In this document: positions 39,208-51,317 of the stretch, one piece after another
How the letters are laid out: each line of letters begins with the position of its first letter
Numbering within the stretch: position 1 is the first letter of the stretch
From: Cladocopium goreaui
Taxonomy: Eukaryota; Sar; Dinophyceae; Suessiales; Symbiodiniaceae
DNA: 64,000 bases
Direction: 5' to 3'
Assembly: GCA_947184155.2 (NCBI GenBank)
Contig: CAMXCT020006579.1
Coordinates: forward strand, 1 to 64,000
Position numbers and translations under genes: made by a program
The notes under the pieces: model-generated
What the model saw: the letters and a program-made list of their open reading frames with translations, nothing else
Told to the model about the DNA's origin: nothing
The model's database searches: none

Positions 39208-40370
39208 GGCAAGTACATTCTACAGATTTAGATCTCTTCAGTACGGCCGGTTCATGGCAGTATGGTGATCGAGAAGGACCTGGACTGCAGGGTGAGGCAT
39301 ACTGTTCACGAACAGTGCTCAGGATTTTCTTCGCCACTGGTGGCCTTGGGGCACAGGACACTTGCCATATGTTAGGCTATTCCCAGATATTCCCAGTTAG
39401 AAAAACCTACAATAACTTGACAATTTAAACAGGTAAGTCATCTACAAACAGGTTATTTTCCATAATTTTCCATAGCTCTGTTCAATCATCAGTGGGCGTT
39501 CTTGATTTCTCTAACACTAACTGTACTAACTATCCAACTGCTTGGCTTGTCGTGCAGTACCCCATGAGATCCTTGTAAGGAACTAGTGAGCTCGTGCCGA
39601 GGAAAAGTGGATTTTTATCAGGCACTCTCCGGTTCCATGGGCTTCAGATGGCTTCAGATGGCTTCAGCACATCCTGAGATTCCAGCAGGCTGGAGCCACG
39701 CACACTTTCCAGCAAAGCATTCCGCCATGCTCCCACAAGTCCTGTTTCAAATTGAAATGGATGCCGCATGATGCCGCATCCCATTGGATGACTGAAGCCG
39801 GCTTGGATGGGGCTTGGGATCGAAGAAACCAACTTGTCAAGCTCCAGAAGGGCTGCAGCGCAGTGCTCCTTCCAAAAGAGCTGTATCATCCATGCTTTGG
39901 ATGTCCGCCCCTTTGCTAACGCCCCAAACCTGTCAACATCACGCGTTGCTGCGTTGGTTCACAGCTCCGTCGAGCCTGGAAACATGCGATGTTTATCCAG
40001 AATAATCAAGTCTTATCAAGTGTTATCATAGACAAAGGACCATGATTTTCCAGGACATCCATTAATATCACCCATAATTATTATCAATTACCATCAATTA
40101 TCATCAATTATCCACAATCACCATCGTGTGGTTGGGAAACCCTTAGTGCCCGGCATATGGATGCCCCTAGCCCCTTGGTTCCTTCTATCCACAACTGATG
40201 TATGCCATCGCTTCAACCGCTTAAGCGACACTTTGCCTCATCCAGCAACGGCATTGTTGGTGGTCTCCGCCTAGGAACAAACCGAGGATCTAGCAGCATG
40301 CTACAGCCATATAGGAAGACGTGATGGGACTTCCCATATTCAAAAAAAAACAAATTGCATGCCTGCCTTG
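39208..40370. other. no gene supported
   Basis: At 39,640-39,890 both strands are open and either could be an exon, for example LLELDKLVSSIPSPIQ on minus. Neither has usable splice edges or family motifs. Confidence 0.4.
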
Positions 40371-40497
40371 TCAACCGCTGAATTTAAACTTCAACTTGCT
40401 TGGGTGCCCGTGCGCCGCTAGGAAGAACTTCAGCACGCGCTTCCCAAGCTGTTTTGCAAGGCCATATGCCTTGCTGCCCAGCGGAAACCTCCTTTCA
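40371..40497 (-). CDS. terminal exon, unknown basic protein
   Basis: Following an ATTGCAG acceptor the minus strand gives 41 residues and a stop, with motifs FPLGSKAYGLAKQLGKRVLK and HGHPSKLKFKFSG. The phase is consistent. It may be the end of a separate gene with an exon near 40740-40848 (SDLSPKMAHAVAELF). Confidence 0.5.
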
Positions 40498-41166
40498 CTG
40501 CAATGAACCGGTTGTCCAACATAGTCCCATGGCCACCAGCCAAATCACTTAGCTGCACACTTGTAGGCAACCATGACTGTGGGCGAAGAGGATCAAAGGC
40601 CTAGCTGAAAGATGCTGAAAGCAGGGCATGTATGAGAGTGACACGAGGGAGTTGGCTGTTTTTGATCAGTTTAAATCGGCAAAGTCTCATGGGTTTCGGA
40701 GTTTACCAGTGTTTAAACGTATTGCTCTGAGATGAGCGAAACAATTCTGCAACGGCATGCGCCATTTTGGGAGAAAGATCTGAATCTTGTCCGTACCAAA
40801 TCCCGCTGCGCCCCGTCAGCCTACTTCGCAGCTCTGGCGTCTCAACCTGTCAGGCCCAATTCATCCAATGTCCTGCGAACCCCCACTTTGTTTCAGCTCA
40901 CCGTCCATCAAGAGATACCAAGAGTATTTGATAGATTTTGATAGTATTTGTCATGTTGTTTCCAGCCTGTTGCTGGAGAGCCTCAATGTAACTTTGCCAA
41001 TCCTTGCACTTCCTGCCATCTGTTTGACTGCAAGGGCTACCAGCACATCTGCCACATTTCAAAAGAATCTCATAGATCTCATAGCATGGGGATGCTCTCG
41101 CCGAAACCTGCTTGGCAAACCGTCTGCAATGACTGGCACATGGTGACTGTCTGTTTCCCTTCGCCT

Positions 41167-42955
41167 TCATTCTTTGGTTGGCGTTTGCGGTGAAACTCTC
41201 AACATTTTCAACCTAACGCAACACGATGCAGTTTCACCTGCTTGGCAACCCGCCCTTGCCACTTTCAGACATTCTTCACATGACCTTCAAGCCCTTCGAT
41301 GTTGTTTATCGGACTTGGGTGGCAAGTTTTAGTAAAGCCGCATCTTGTGTGAGTGAACGAAGGCCGTGCATAGCACATCATGGCCCCCTACTAAACCGAC
41401 AGCATCAATCGAAGCAACTCACCTCTGCCAAATGGAATGTGATGAGCGCCATGGCCGCCGTTGCTGATGTTAACGACACACTTGGCAGCTTTTTGCATGT
41501 ACATCTCTCCAAGGAACTTCCCATGCTCTGGTGGGCTTTGCTTGTCTTCTTGACCTCAGCAAGGTCTCGATGAAACAGAATCCTTGTAACGTTGCCTTAT
41601 GGCATTCCTGCCGCCCATTTTTTCATCTACAGTATGACTCGTGTCAAGATATTCCAGAACGGAAACTTCTTGCGGGAGCTTTGCAACTTCAGGCTGACAG
41701 TAGAAAAACACAAGAGCTTCCTTAAGGCCGAGAATCCATAACTCACCAAAACTCTCATCTTGCTGACATCCGTATCTTTGGGGGAAAAACCCCAATTCAT
41801 AGATGTCATGGGCACCAGTGCGTTGTAAATAAATCCATGTATGGATGCGGCATGTGCATGCCGGATATCTTCGGCCTGGATGGTCGACAGCGTGTATCCA
41901 ACGTCCTTGTCGTGCTTTTTGACGTCTGACACTGCCATGTTGGCAGCACCGCAAAAATCGAAACACATGCTGCAGCAACAAAAGAGACAGCAAGCACGCG
42001 GCCAACAGCTGCTAACCCAGGGATACTGACAGCGGAATGAATCATCTTGTCCATAGAGCTTCCACCCCTCTTGTCGTCGAAGCTCTACAGGTAGGTAAGG
42101 CACCAGCAAATGGGCGCGGGTCACCCGATCCGGAAACTCGTGCATCACTGCCATGGCATGGGAGGAACCGAAACTCATTCCCTCAACCATGAAAGTTGAA
42201 TGAATCTGCTCCTTTTCAAAGACCGGCCTCACATCTTCACGAGGCCAGTTTCTGATTTGTCGACTGGGATGATTGGAGGAGAAGCCATGGCCCGGCAAGG
42301 AGATGCTGATGCCACGGATCTTCAAGTCTTTCATCACCTTCACCATACCCGTCATCCGACTAAAAAGCCGAGCCGATCCGCAGGAGCCGTTGATCTGCAA
42401 TAAGGTCTGGGCGTCGGAGTCCTCACTGCCGTAAGTGTAGTATTCAATGATACGACCATCATCGGCCTCAACGGGCTCAAAAAGGGATCCAGGGATTGAC
42501 CAGAAAACAGTCTCAAAACAGTCTCAAAACCACAATTCCCCGAAAGTAATGGGATGTAATGGGTTATGGACCGCAAGTAGGAAACAAGCCACTGCTGTGT
42601 GCAGCCTACTTGGATGATGATACTGTGATGAAGAACCATGTTCTAATCATGTTCTAATATATAGCCCAGACATGGAATGATATATAAATATAAATATATA
42701 GAACAATATAACAACTGAAATTACTATATAATAAATGGATAATCGGATAATCTGTTGGGGGACTTGCCGTACTACGTCTTTTTGATTCCTTGTGCTTCCT
42801 GCCTGAGCATACTTCCCCCCAAGTGCAGTAATCTTTCTCACATCGATGTCAGGAGGAGCACCTCCACAACACATGCAGCAGCCGTTGCCAGGCACCTTTG
42901 GCTGTGCCTTGAGGCCCGCCATGGCTTCCTGTTCTGGCGCCACCTGTGTCGCCAT
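41167..42955 (-). CDS. alpha/beta hydrolase (4 exons)
   Basis: Exons: 42776-42955 (ATG at 42955; NGCCMCCGGAPPDIDVRK), 41737-42511, 41423-41554, and probably 41167-41273 with the stop. All are in phase. The core shows DGRIIEYYTYG, oxyanion-region INGSCGSARLF, LPGHGFSS, nucleophile-elbow-like GMSFGSSHA (Ser in G-x-S-x-G), LVPYLPVEL, the acid-region strand MRVLVSYGQEDKQSPPEHG and a C-terminal GGHGAHH offering the His. This is the order expected for the fold, so it is probably an active hydrolase of unknown substrate. The 41555-41736 intron starts GA. A long Cys-rich insert (CLFCCCSMCF) lies between core and cap and could anchor to membrane; that is a guess. Confidence 0.82.
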
Positions 42956-43106
42956 GGGGAACTCTTCAAAACATGGAGCTTAAAAATGGCTGAGCCATGC
43001 CGCAAGCTGCTGTGATCCTGCCATCTGCACCATGACGGACCATAACCCAAGATACCCAAGGCACCTCCCCACTATCCGCTATCCCATTCTTCCCCACTAG
43101 CTGTCG

Positions 43107-43337
43107 CTAAAGATGCAAAACATTGCCAAAATCACTGGTACGGCTCTTCAGTCGGATGATCCAACACCTGAGCATCTGATCATCCAAGATCTGACCCAGC
43201 TGTCTGATTGGGCAACAAATCGTTGGCTCCCCATGGCTCCCCACCAAGGTTTCCAGCCCTGCATCTTTGGCAGCGGCTAGAAGATCCTGGGCTCCGTATG
43301 CTCCATGAAGCGGTGTATTGAGCCACCCAACTGGCAT
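43107..43337 (-). CDS. possible exon
   Basis: The minus strand reads AYGAQDLLAAAKDAGLETLV in an open, GC-richer stretch. Splice edges are not fixed and no family is recognised. Confidence 0.35.
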   Translation of the reverse strand: MPVGWLNTPLHGAYGAQDLLAAAKDAGLETLVGSHGEPTICCPIRQLGQILDDQMLRCWIIRLKSRTSDFGNVLHL

Positions 43338-43739
43338 ATCCCCGAGCCATGATCAAATTCCAAGCTTGGCACCTTCAGATGTGCCTGCCTCAGAAAGCAA
43401 ATGATAGAAATGAATAGAAATGATGAAATCGCTATCCAAATCTCTCATTCACATTATTAATTCACATCTTTTTTTTGTCTACTTGTCTTTTAGGCACTTC
43501 CTCACTCTTGAGATCATCCTATGCACCTGCAACACATTCCGACAAAACAAACATGCTCCCAACAGTTTCAGAATTCTGAGCTTTGGGCCCCTGTGCTGGC
43601 TTCATCCCGCCAGAATAGAAGCAAACCAGCACCTCTTAGGGGTGCTCCAATCTGACGCAACCAGTTGCTGCAACCCAATGGCGATTTTTAGTTTTATTTG
43701 TAGTTTTAGACGCTATCTATCTATACATATACATACATA

Positions 43740-43775
43740 CATACATACATATATATATATATGTGTGTGTGATAT
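43740..43775. repeat. TA/TG microsatellite
   Basis: Short ATAC, TATA and TGTG runs. Confidence 0.9.
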
Positions 43776-43858
43776 TCGATATTCTTTGCTATAAACCTCT
43801 TAAGCTGCCAGCATACTCCTCTGCAGTCGAAGGTGCAAAAGCTTAGTGTAGCACCGGG

Positions 43859-44040
43859 GTGGAGTTTTTGCGAATTGCCAACGCCTCTGCAGCTGCCATG
43901 TGTTTTTTCTGCGAATCACCCTTGCCCTGCCGAGTCCGTCATAGCATCAGCAAAGGTTGCACTGCAACTGCAGCGAGGATCTCTTTTTGGCTGCGCTTGA
44001 TTCTGTCACTGGTTTTCGGTTTTTCATGCGTCTTCTGCTG
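43859..44040 (-). CDS. two possible short exons, helical protein
   Basis: Minus-strand readings RIKRSQKEILAAVAVQPLLM and GDSQKKHMAAAEALAIRKN are helical and Ala-rich, like the exons of the coiled-coil family elsewhere in this window. Edges are unclear. Confidence 0.35.
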
Positions 44041-44169
44041 GAATCGCTTTCCTCAGCCATATGGTATCTGGAAGTCTGATGACTATTAGGAGCACAGTTC
44101 ATCGCCATGTATTTGCATGACTAGCAATCCAGAACCCATCAAACATGAGAATCTGAGAACACTTTTTTT

Positions 44170-44935
44170 CTAGAGATCTGACAGCTCAAATGACATGAAA
44201 TCACCAAGCTGCAGCACGTGAAAGTGTATCACCGTCACCGAGTCGTCATCAGCAAGACCAGGGTAGAACCCCCGCAAAATGCGCTGGAGTTCTGTTCCAG
44301 TCTCTAATCCTGCAGCAGCTGCACATGTTGAGGTCGGCTTTGAAAACTTCACCAGCACAGTATTTCCATAAGGTTTCGAACTGTGGCCACACGATCAGCA
44401 CATCCTGCTCCAAGTCCCAAGTTCTTCCAACCCTTATTATGACTATAGTGGCCACATGTCACACAAATGGCACCTCCACAATAAAGTAACTAGTCACGAC
44501 TGGCTAGTCGCGGCTGGTATATTCACTTCTGTCTCGTGGCCATTTTGGAACTGACCAATTGCAAATAACACATTGTGATATACAGAGCGTTCATCACAGG
44601 CAAACATGGACAACGCCAAAGCTGAACGCCACCTTCAACTCGTGCCAGTGTATCATCAATGTCCCGAACGATTCCTCATCACAGGCAGGACCTCGTGCCC
44701 TTGTGCTCCAAAATGCCACGGTTCCGCAAATCTTTTGGTGCTGTCTGCTGATAATAGTAACCCCGAAAAAGATGCAGAAAAAAAGCTTTTTAGCCTAAAT
44801 TTCATCACCAAGAATTTGATTGTTTTTTTTTTTTGTTTTTAATATGTTTTTACCAAATTCGATCCCTTTCTTTGGGAGGTCTGCTGACTACCCTCCAGTG
44901 TTCGAACATGGCTAGCTGAGAAACATCTATACATG

Positions 44936-44971
<36 letters not shown>

Positions 44972-45710
44972 ATATGCTAATATATATATATATACATACA
45001 TTATACGGGAAACTCCTCAAACTAAATGGATGATTTTCTGACCAAAGGGTACCAATGATCTCTGATATCTGCATTTTTGATGGTTGAACATTGTTAAACA
45101 CTGGTTTGAACCTGAAACCATGCTAAAACCAGGCTTAAACCATTAAATCTCCCCCTTACTCATGGTTAAATCATGTTCAACAAGTCCCACTGTTGAACAG
45201 TACGCCATTGATGGTTTCCATGTTTCATCCCATGTTTCATCCCCTTCCAAGCGCCCCAAGCGTCTCGTCTCCGAGCTCTCAATGGCCAGGACGGCAAAGC
45301 CCCGGTGCTGGCACTTGGCCAAGGCCCAGCCCTGTGAGATCACTGCCTCCAAATCCTGGGAACCCAAAAAATGGAGGATTCATGGAGCTTAAACATGGTT
45401 TAATCTTAGTTATCCATGTTATATAATGGCTATTAAAGTGGCAATCAATGGGGATTTCATAGTTGATCATTTTCCCGATTAAGATGGCAATGTTGTTGTC
45501 TCGTGCGGTTTCAGAAAAGGCCAAATGATGACATGATGGCACTTGTGAAACACAGCAAAGAAGTCGAGAGAGGAAATGACAGAAATGCGTTCAAGGTACA
45601 CTTGTATGATCCGTATCTTTGGGTCCAGGGCATCTTGTTGTGGCTTTCTTCTCACCATTGACGATGGCTTCGACAAAATCTGGAGCAAAATCCAGGAACG
45701 GCACGCGGAC
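44170..45710 (-). CDS. ASCH-domain protein (partial gene model)
   Basis: Exon 45600-45710 (37 codons, GTACCT donor) reads VPFLDFAPDFVEAIVNGEKK followed by ATTRCPG, the ASCH signature (hydrophobic strand, F-x-x-x-I-x-x-G-x-K-x-x-T-x-R). Exon 45242-45355 (38 codons, GA donor) reads GFAVLAIESSETRRLGRLEG, matching the second ASCH strand. Exon 44170-44301 ends the frame with ELQRILRGFYPGLADDDSVT and VIHFHVLQ. ASCH domains bind RNA or modified nucleosides in several families; function here is not known. A middle exon between 44,302 and 45,241 is probably missing, and the start was not found. Confidence 0.6.
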
Positions 45711-45937
45711 CTGATCACAGCGGGCAATGTCTTCAGATGTCTTCAGCTTGGCGCGCAACAATGCGCAACAAACATTCCAACGGATTCCAACGGCAGTTGC
45801 CGCTGCCGGGAGACTGAGGTAGCAGTCGCTGCAGTCGCTGGCGAAGCCTAGAGATCATGCATGATCATATATGATCATGCACAAGGAGTCGGTTTGGCAT
45901 TGCCATTCGAAGAACAAGCACTCCAAGTCTTGAACAC

Positions 45938-47096
45938 CAGCCTTGTTTCCAGTTATGAGTCGCAGAAGGTTGCCCATCGCAGTGTCAGAAAAATCTGCAG
46001 CTTGGACTTTCAAGATCTCTCTTGACATTTCCTCATGGAGACTTTTTGTCTTGGCTGTGCTTTGCGAAAAAGGCACTTTCCCAATCCAGGATAAGTCCAA
46101 CAGCTTTCGTGTTTGAAGCAAACCCTTTTGCATATTGCTTACGCCGATGATGTGGTCTTGGACTGGCAGTCTTCTGGCAAATGCCCAGCTGAAGCCAACA
46201 GAGTCTTTCCACAAAGAGTATGGCTGTCTGCAGCCAAAGACCCCCGGTACGTGTGCATGTCTGCAGACATACTGCAAGAGCAGTTACAATGATGATGATT
46301 AATTATAGTAGTAATATGTAATAATAGCATAGCAATTGTGATAACAATGCTATTACTAATAATAGAAAAGAAAAAGGCGTAACATGCCAATCCAGATGCA
46401 CGCAGCGGAAAATGCTGAGTTTGAAACCTTGCCTTGTCCTTCAGCTTGGTACTGATCCAACCTGCAGCTTTCGCCAAGTGATTGGGACACAACGAAACTT
46501 TGCTATACATAGTGCACCTTCTGAAGGGCCAGCGCCAGAGACTTTCCTGCAGGTTGTCAAAACATGTCAAGACTTGTGAGACCTGCTATGTACCATTTTA
46601 TAAACTGCCAAGAGGATCAGCAATGTCTTGCCCCATCATGTGGGCAACTTCAAGATACTGTGAAGCAAAAGACTGGTAGACTATGAGGCTCTAGGCAAGC
46701 AAGTGCAGTCATGGTAGGACTTGACAAATAGCAGGACTGTGCAGGACCTCAGCGCTCCAATTTTTTCCAGTGCTTTGCAGCTTGCTGGAGTTGACATGCG
46801 TTTACCCAGGCTGTACTTACCTCTCTCCGACTCCTCGGGCCATTCTCACACGGACACTCCAAAGCCACTGGATCAGGGCTTGTGCATCGACTTCAGCTGG
46901 CAAAGTGCCATCAGTTTCAGCTGCATTGAGGTCTGAAACCTTGAAACATCTTGAAACCAAATTCAAACATCTTCAAAACACAGTGCTTACAGTGCGTGCG
47001 GTGCGTGCTATGTCATGGTCGTGCCATCCAGCAGCTAGCTGTGCTCTTTGAGTTTCGGCTTGTTCTAGTAGGACTTCAGCTTCTTTCAGCTTGGGC
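45938..47096 (-). CDS. unknown multi-exon gene
   Basis: Likely exons: 46991-47096 (LKEAEVLLEQAETQRAQLAA; GTAAGC after it), 46821-46932 (PAEVDAQALIQWLWSVRVRM; GTAAGT after it), about 46619-46672 (ASQYLEVAHMMGQDI), 46433-46546 (38 codons; LAKAAGWISTKLKDK) and 45938-46124 (LHEEMSREILKVQAADFSDT). Composition and splice words support coding, but some junction phases do not fit unless a GA or GC donor is used, so the model is provisional. The parts are mostly helical and no family is recognised. Confidence 0.5.
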
Positions 47097-47297
47097 CTGC
47101 TCGTCATGCTCGCAATATGTCACATCCCAAGCTCCTACTCAAAAGCCCTTGCAACAGAATGTGTTCATAAAGATAATAGGACTTAGATGGACTTAGTAGG
47201 TTTCCCAAGCCAGTGTCAAGCGCATGATGCGATTTTACGGGCAATCAGCAGACATGACATGATGTCACACCCGGTACGCTGATGGGCTAAGACCAAC

Positions 47298-47390
47298 TCA
47301 AGCGCTGTGCCTCCCCAATCGAATATCAAGGACCTGTTGCCTTTCCATGCCACTGAGAGCAACCAATGGGTAGCCTGCGTCAAAGTGCGC
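47298..47390 (+). CDS. possible plus-strand exon
   Basis: The plus strand reads LLPFHATESNQWVACVKVRQ up to a GTGAGT donor that runs straight into a GT/CT microsatellite. The minus strand is also open (ALSGMERQQVLDIRLGRH), so orientation is unsure. Confidence 0.3.
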
Positions 47391-47564
47391 CAGGTGAGTG
47401 TGTGTGTGTGTCTGTCTCTCTCTCTCTCTCTCTCTGGTCTGTGGAGACGTAAAACTTACTTCTTTACATATATAGTGCAGGGGTGTGTGTGGCACTCATG
47501 TCCTGACCACATGCAATGAAGCTATGGGCATAAGTGGGATGGGAAACTTGGCCTGTACCTGCAT

Positions 47565-47960
47565 ATATATATAATTATATTACATACTATATTTATAATA
47601 TATTATATTATATTATATATCATATTATTATATTAAATATGTATATATTATATATATATAAATTTTAGTTTCTATTGAGTGTTTCATCCTTTCGGTTTTT
47701 TGTCGTCGTTGTCTTTGCACGTCAAATGCATCTCAACATACCAATTCGAAACGACAGTTCTGAGCAAGTGTGTGTATGTCTGCATTCTCATATGCACCTA
47801 CTCACACGCAAACACACGCACACACACAAAAGCGCACCTATATTCGCATGTGCACATATATATATATATAATTTATCTGCTAATTTCAACGTTATATGAT
47901 GTTGTATGCAATATGTGCGTATAATGTGTATATATATATATTTACTTATTTATTTATTTA
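47565..47960. repeat. TA-rich simple sequence
   Basis: TATAT and CACA runs dominate. No coding signal. Confidence 0.8.
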
Positions 47961-48791
47961 TTTTTATATTGTATTAAAACCACAGCCCCACAAGAATAGA
48001 AAGTAAAATCCTACTCAAATAATCGTAAATATATTTAAATATACTCAAATCACGACAAATAACTTTCTTTCTTGTCTCTCTTTGTAATTCGGCAACCATT
48101 CTGCTGTTTAAAGAAACAACCTTTTTTCCTGCAACAGAATCAGAATCTTGGAATTCACTTGTAATACATCTTGCAGTTTTCCAGCGCACCTTTGAGTACA
48201 ATTGTGTACAATATGCGTATGTAAACTGCGGTGCTCCCCTGGACATCCTCAACAACATAGATAGCATATGATAGCATAGTATCAGTATGTATCAGTACAC
48301 TCAGTAACGATGAGAATGAAACTAGTCTGCACCTGTGCAGCTTTGGGGGCCTCAGTGGGCTGCATCCGCGCCTCCTTTCAGAATGCGACCCAAGTCCAAC
48401 ATCTTGTGATGGGCGTGGTAAAGCCTGTGGTCTGCCGGACGGTTGCTCTTATGATGCATCTTGCAACATGTCATTTCATGTTTTCGCATGACAATGCCCT
48501 GTGATGCTCTGTGTATTGTGTTTGTATCAAATCATGATGCACCGTCTTCTACTGAAAACCTTAAGCCAGGAAAGGGTTCACTGGTTCACTGTAAGATTCT
48601 GTGACGGCAAAGTTGGTTTGTCCCTGGCAAGCGTCAGCTTGGAGAACTCTTTCTCGCTGCTGAGCGCTACGTCCGTCTCACCTCCGATACAAAGAAATCT
48701 GGATTCTTGGCATGTTCATATCACACAGAGTATTTGAGGACCCAGGTATATCATGGTATATCCACATGTATGTCCAATGTCCTGTCATTTC

Positions 48792-48918
48792 CTGCGATAG
48801 ATTCAACCCAATCACTGCCAAATCCCCCCGCTGCACCTCCTGCAGCTTTCACCGCAGCTTTCAACAAATCACGGGCACGCATCAAACGCTGTGAGACGAA
48901 ACCCATGTACTGTTTTGC
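48792..48918 (-). CDS. exon, unknown
   Basis: After a CCACCAAG acceptor the minus strand reads AKQYMGFVSQRLMRARDLLK then an Ala/Gly-rich helix and SDWVESIA, with a probable GA donor. No family is recognised. It may join exon 49016-49106 and a possible exon at 48,370-48,470 (HHKMLDLGRILKGGADAAH). Confidence 0.5.
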
Positions 48919-49015
48919 CTTGGTGGCCAGGTAGATTATAGAATTATAGATGATGATAGAGATTGAGGTGATTGCAGCCTCGAAAACCATCTGAACCGTT
49001 TGAGCTTGGATGCAC

Positions 49016-49106
49016 AGCGCAAGGTGAGAAAAGAATGGCGTGCTTCAAGAAGCTCCTGCCAGGCCCAACTCCGATGCGCGGGTTTGTTGGAGAACAGGAG
49101 CTCAAC
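49016..49106 (-). CDS. exon, unknown
   Basis: After a CCCAG acceptor the minus strand reads VELLFSNKPAHRSWAWQELL then EARHSFLTLR. Coding character is good. The donor is ambiguous. Confidence 0.5.
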
Positions 49107-49618
49107 CTGGGACAGGTTGAAGTCTCTGATGTTTCTGGTTGATGTTGGATTGCCCAACATTTAAACCGAAACCATCTATACGATTCGAAACCATCCCAAA
49201 ACACCCTGAACCCACCAACAAAGGCCCAGCCCCACACAGCGATCTGAGGTGGACATTCCCCCCGCACAGAACTCTGTTACAATCAGGACTTAGGAAGCAT
49301 CCAATGGATTCCAATGGTGCAGTTGGGTCACATTGGTGGGGTTGCCTTTGGCCAGGTTGGTGATGAAGAATCCCAACTCTCTGCCGGTGTACTCCACGTC
49401 GCCCTTTTTGTCAGAGGCAAAGGCCTGTCATGGACGAAATCACAGTGACAAGAAATCTGTACCGGTCTAAACCCAGAAATGTCACAAGAATCCGCGAGAA
49501 GCTTCCGCTCTTGTAAAATTTATTCCACCGCCAATGGGTGCCGGAAAAAATGCCACTAGATCGGTGAAAGCGTGAAACATATGCGACTTCGTCCGCACAT
49601 GGCGGATCATGGCGGTGG

Positions 49619-50376
49619 TCAGACTGCACTGGAAGGGCCAGAGCCCCAATCCACAGCAGAAACGTGTGCTTGCTTTGTTGGCAATTTTCTACGCGGCAAC
49701 AAACCGATTGGCTTGTGCCGCACAGAGTTCATCAAGGCACTAGTTGGATGGGATGAGAGCTCCAAAGGTGGTAAAGGTGCTGTTGAACGGATTGAGTTCT
49801 GACTCGGCGCATCATCTCTACTCCTAGCACGTGGTGGCAGCCCTTGCAAGGAACTTCCACTTCTGTTGCCCACAGGTGGTCGCATCCCGCTGGGAGACTG
49901 ACCTCTCAAGCCTGTGAAAAGAGACTTCTTGGCACGAGCACGGCTTGGCGACCTTTCAGGCGCAGAGGGATTGAGAACGCTATGCACAAGCCCAGCCAAA
50001 GCAGTCTGCTTCAAGCCTTTCGCAAGTGCCCGCCGGAGCCAACTGGTGTGCATCTTTTGGAAGGCCATGTCCACACTGCCATAGGCTTCTTGCAGTACAC
50101 GTCGCAGCCTTGCAGGACTTCCTGATATGGCTTTGGAGTTGAAACCTTTCAACAAAGACCACTCGCTGAAGCTCAAATATCCAGCAGTCTGTCTCCCTGA
50201 CACCTCGTTGAAGAAAAGGAACAACATCCTCACATCTGCCTTTGGGGCTAGCTTGTTGAAGCCAGCTGCCACGCAAACCTTGTGGAAGGCATCATAGCTG
50301 GTTGTCTTTGGCGATGCAGGCAATCCTTGAAGGACCCTTTCTCGCTCTAAGAATTTGGCAAAGGCTGCTTCGACAC
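49619..50376 (-). CDS. EF-hand-module protein, 3' exon
   Basis: A 251-codon exon plus stop follows a CTCCAG acceptor. The N-terminal half has FHKVCVAAGFNKLAPKADVR, LFLFFNEVSG, YLSFSEWSLLKGF and LRRVLQEAYGSVDMAFQKMH, which is the helix-loop-helix module rhythm of large dinoflagellate EF-hand proteins, with a degenerate loop lacking the full Asp set. The C-terminal half is Ser/Arg/Pro-rich and probably disordered. Upstream exons were not found. The module resembles that of the next gene upstream, suggesting tandem relatives. Confidence 0.7.
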
Positions 50377-50572
50377 CTGGAGATGTCTCAAGATTGATTC
50401 ATGACCTAATGACAATGAACAAAACAATAATAAGACATAATAAGACCTACAACAATAAGTTAGTAACAGTGAGTATATGAGCCGTTGTCAAAACTCATTG
50501 TCTTCGCTTGGTTCCTGAAAATTGGGTATCGCTTTTGCGGGGGGCACTATCGCTCTCCATGGTTTTGCAAAA

Positions 50573-50878
50573 AGAGGCAAGGAAGAGGAACGGAAGAGGA
50601 AAGGAAAAGGAAAAGGAAAGGGAAAAGGAAAAAGGAAAAAGGAAAATGATTGGGAAGAGGAAAAGAAAAGGAAAGGAAGAGGAAAGGAAAAGGAAAGGAC
50701 GAGGAAAGGAAAAGGACTGGGAAGAGGAATGGAAAAGGATTGGGAAGAGGAAAGGAAAGGATTGGGAATAGGAAAAGAAAAGGAAAGGAAGAGGAGAAGA
50801 AGAGGAAAGGAAAAGGAATGGAAAAGGAAAAGGAAGGGAAGGGAAGGGAAGAGGAAAGGGAGGGAAAAGGAAAAAAAG
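50573..50878. repeat. polypurine GGAAAAG/GGAAGAG tract
   Basis: About 300 bases of almost pure G and A on the plus strand in 6-12-base units. This type of tract can form triplex DNA. It lies between the two EF-hand genes. Confidence 0.9.
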
Positions 50879-51317
50879 GATCTATTTGCGGTCTGGTCTG
50901 GGGCTACTTTTTGAACAAATTCAAATGGTTATCTTTAAGGTATCGCTAGGGGTATCCCTATTTAGCCTCTTGCATGTACGTAACTTTGTGCAAAACAACT
51001 TCAGACGTGGACATGATGCACAATTATAGGTATCGCTTTTGGGGGGCCTATCGCTACACAGTGTTTTGTGCATTTTCCAGACACCAGAGGACTCTCCTTA
51101 CATAAGTAGTATACCAGAATTTTGACCGTACCTCATAATATGTATATATATATATAATATGTATCTGTGTCTCTAGCAACTCGCTGTGATTTCCAATGTC
51201 TCATGGGCATCTACAAAGGCACTGCAGGCCATAGACTTCAATATTTTTTGAAAATAAATTGCAAAAAAAACTGTTGGTCAAATGGGTTTATCAGAATGTA
51301 GGATTAATTACAATGGA

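Noticed and set aside
41741..41746. Canonical GTGAGT donor in the hydrolase gene
   Set aside because: Using it removes conserved residues before PPEHG and breaks phase with the next exon; a GA donor ten bases on fits both.
44606..44842. Plus-strand open frame starting ATG within the ASCH region
   Set aside because: It lies inside the minus-strand ASCH gene, has no splice edges and ends in a poly-T run. A minus reading there is equally possible.
50508..50949. Lys/Glu/Arg-rich plus-strand frames
   Set aside because: They are direct translations of the polypurine tract, open in all three frames, with no independent coding evidence.
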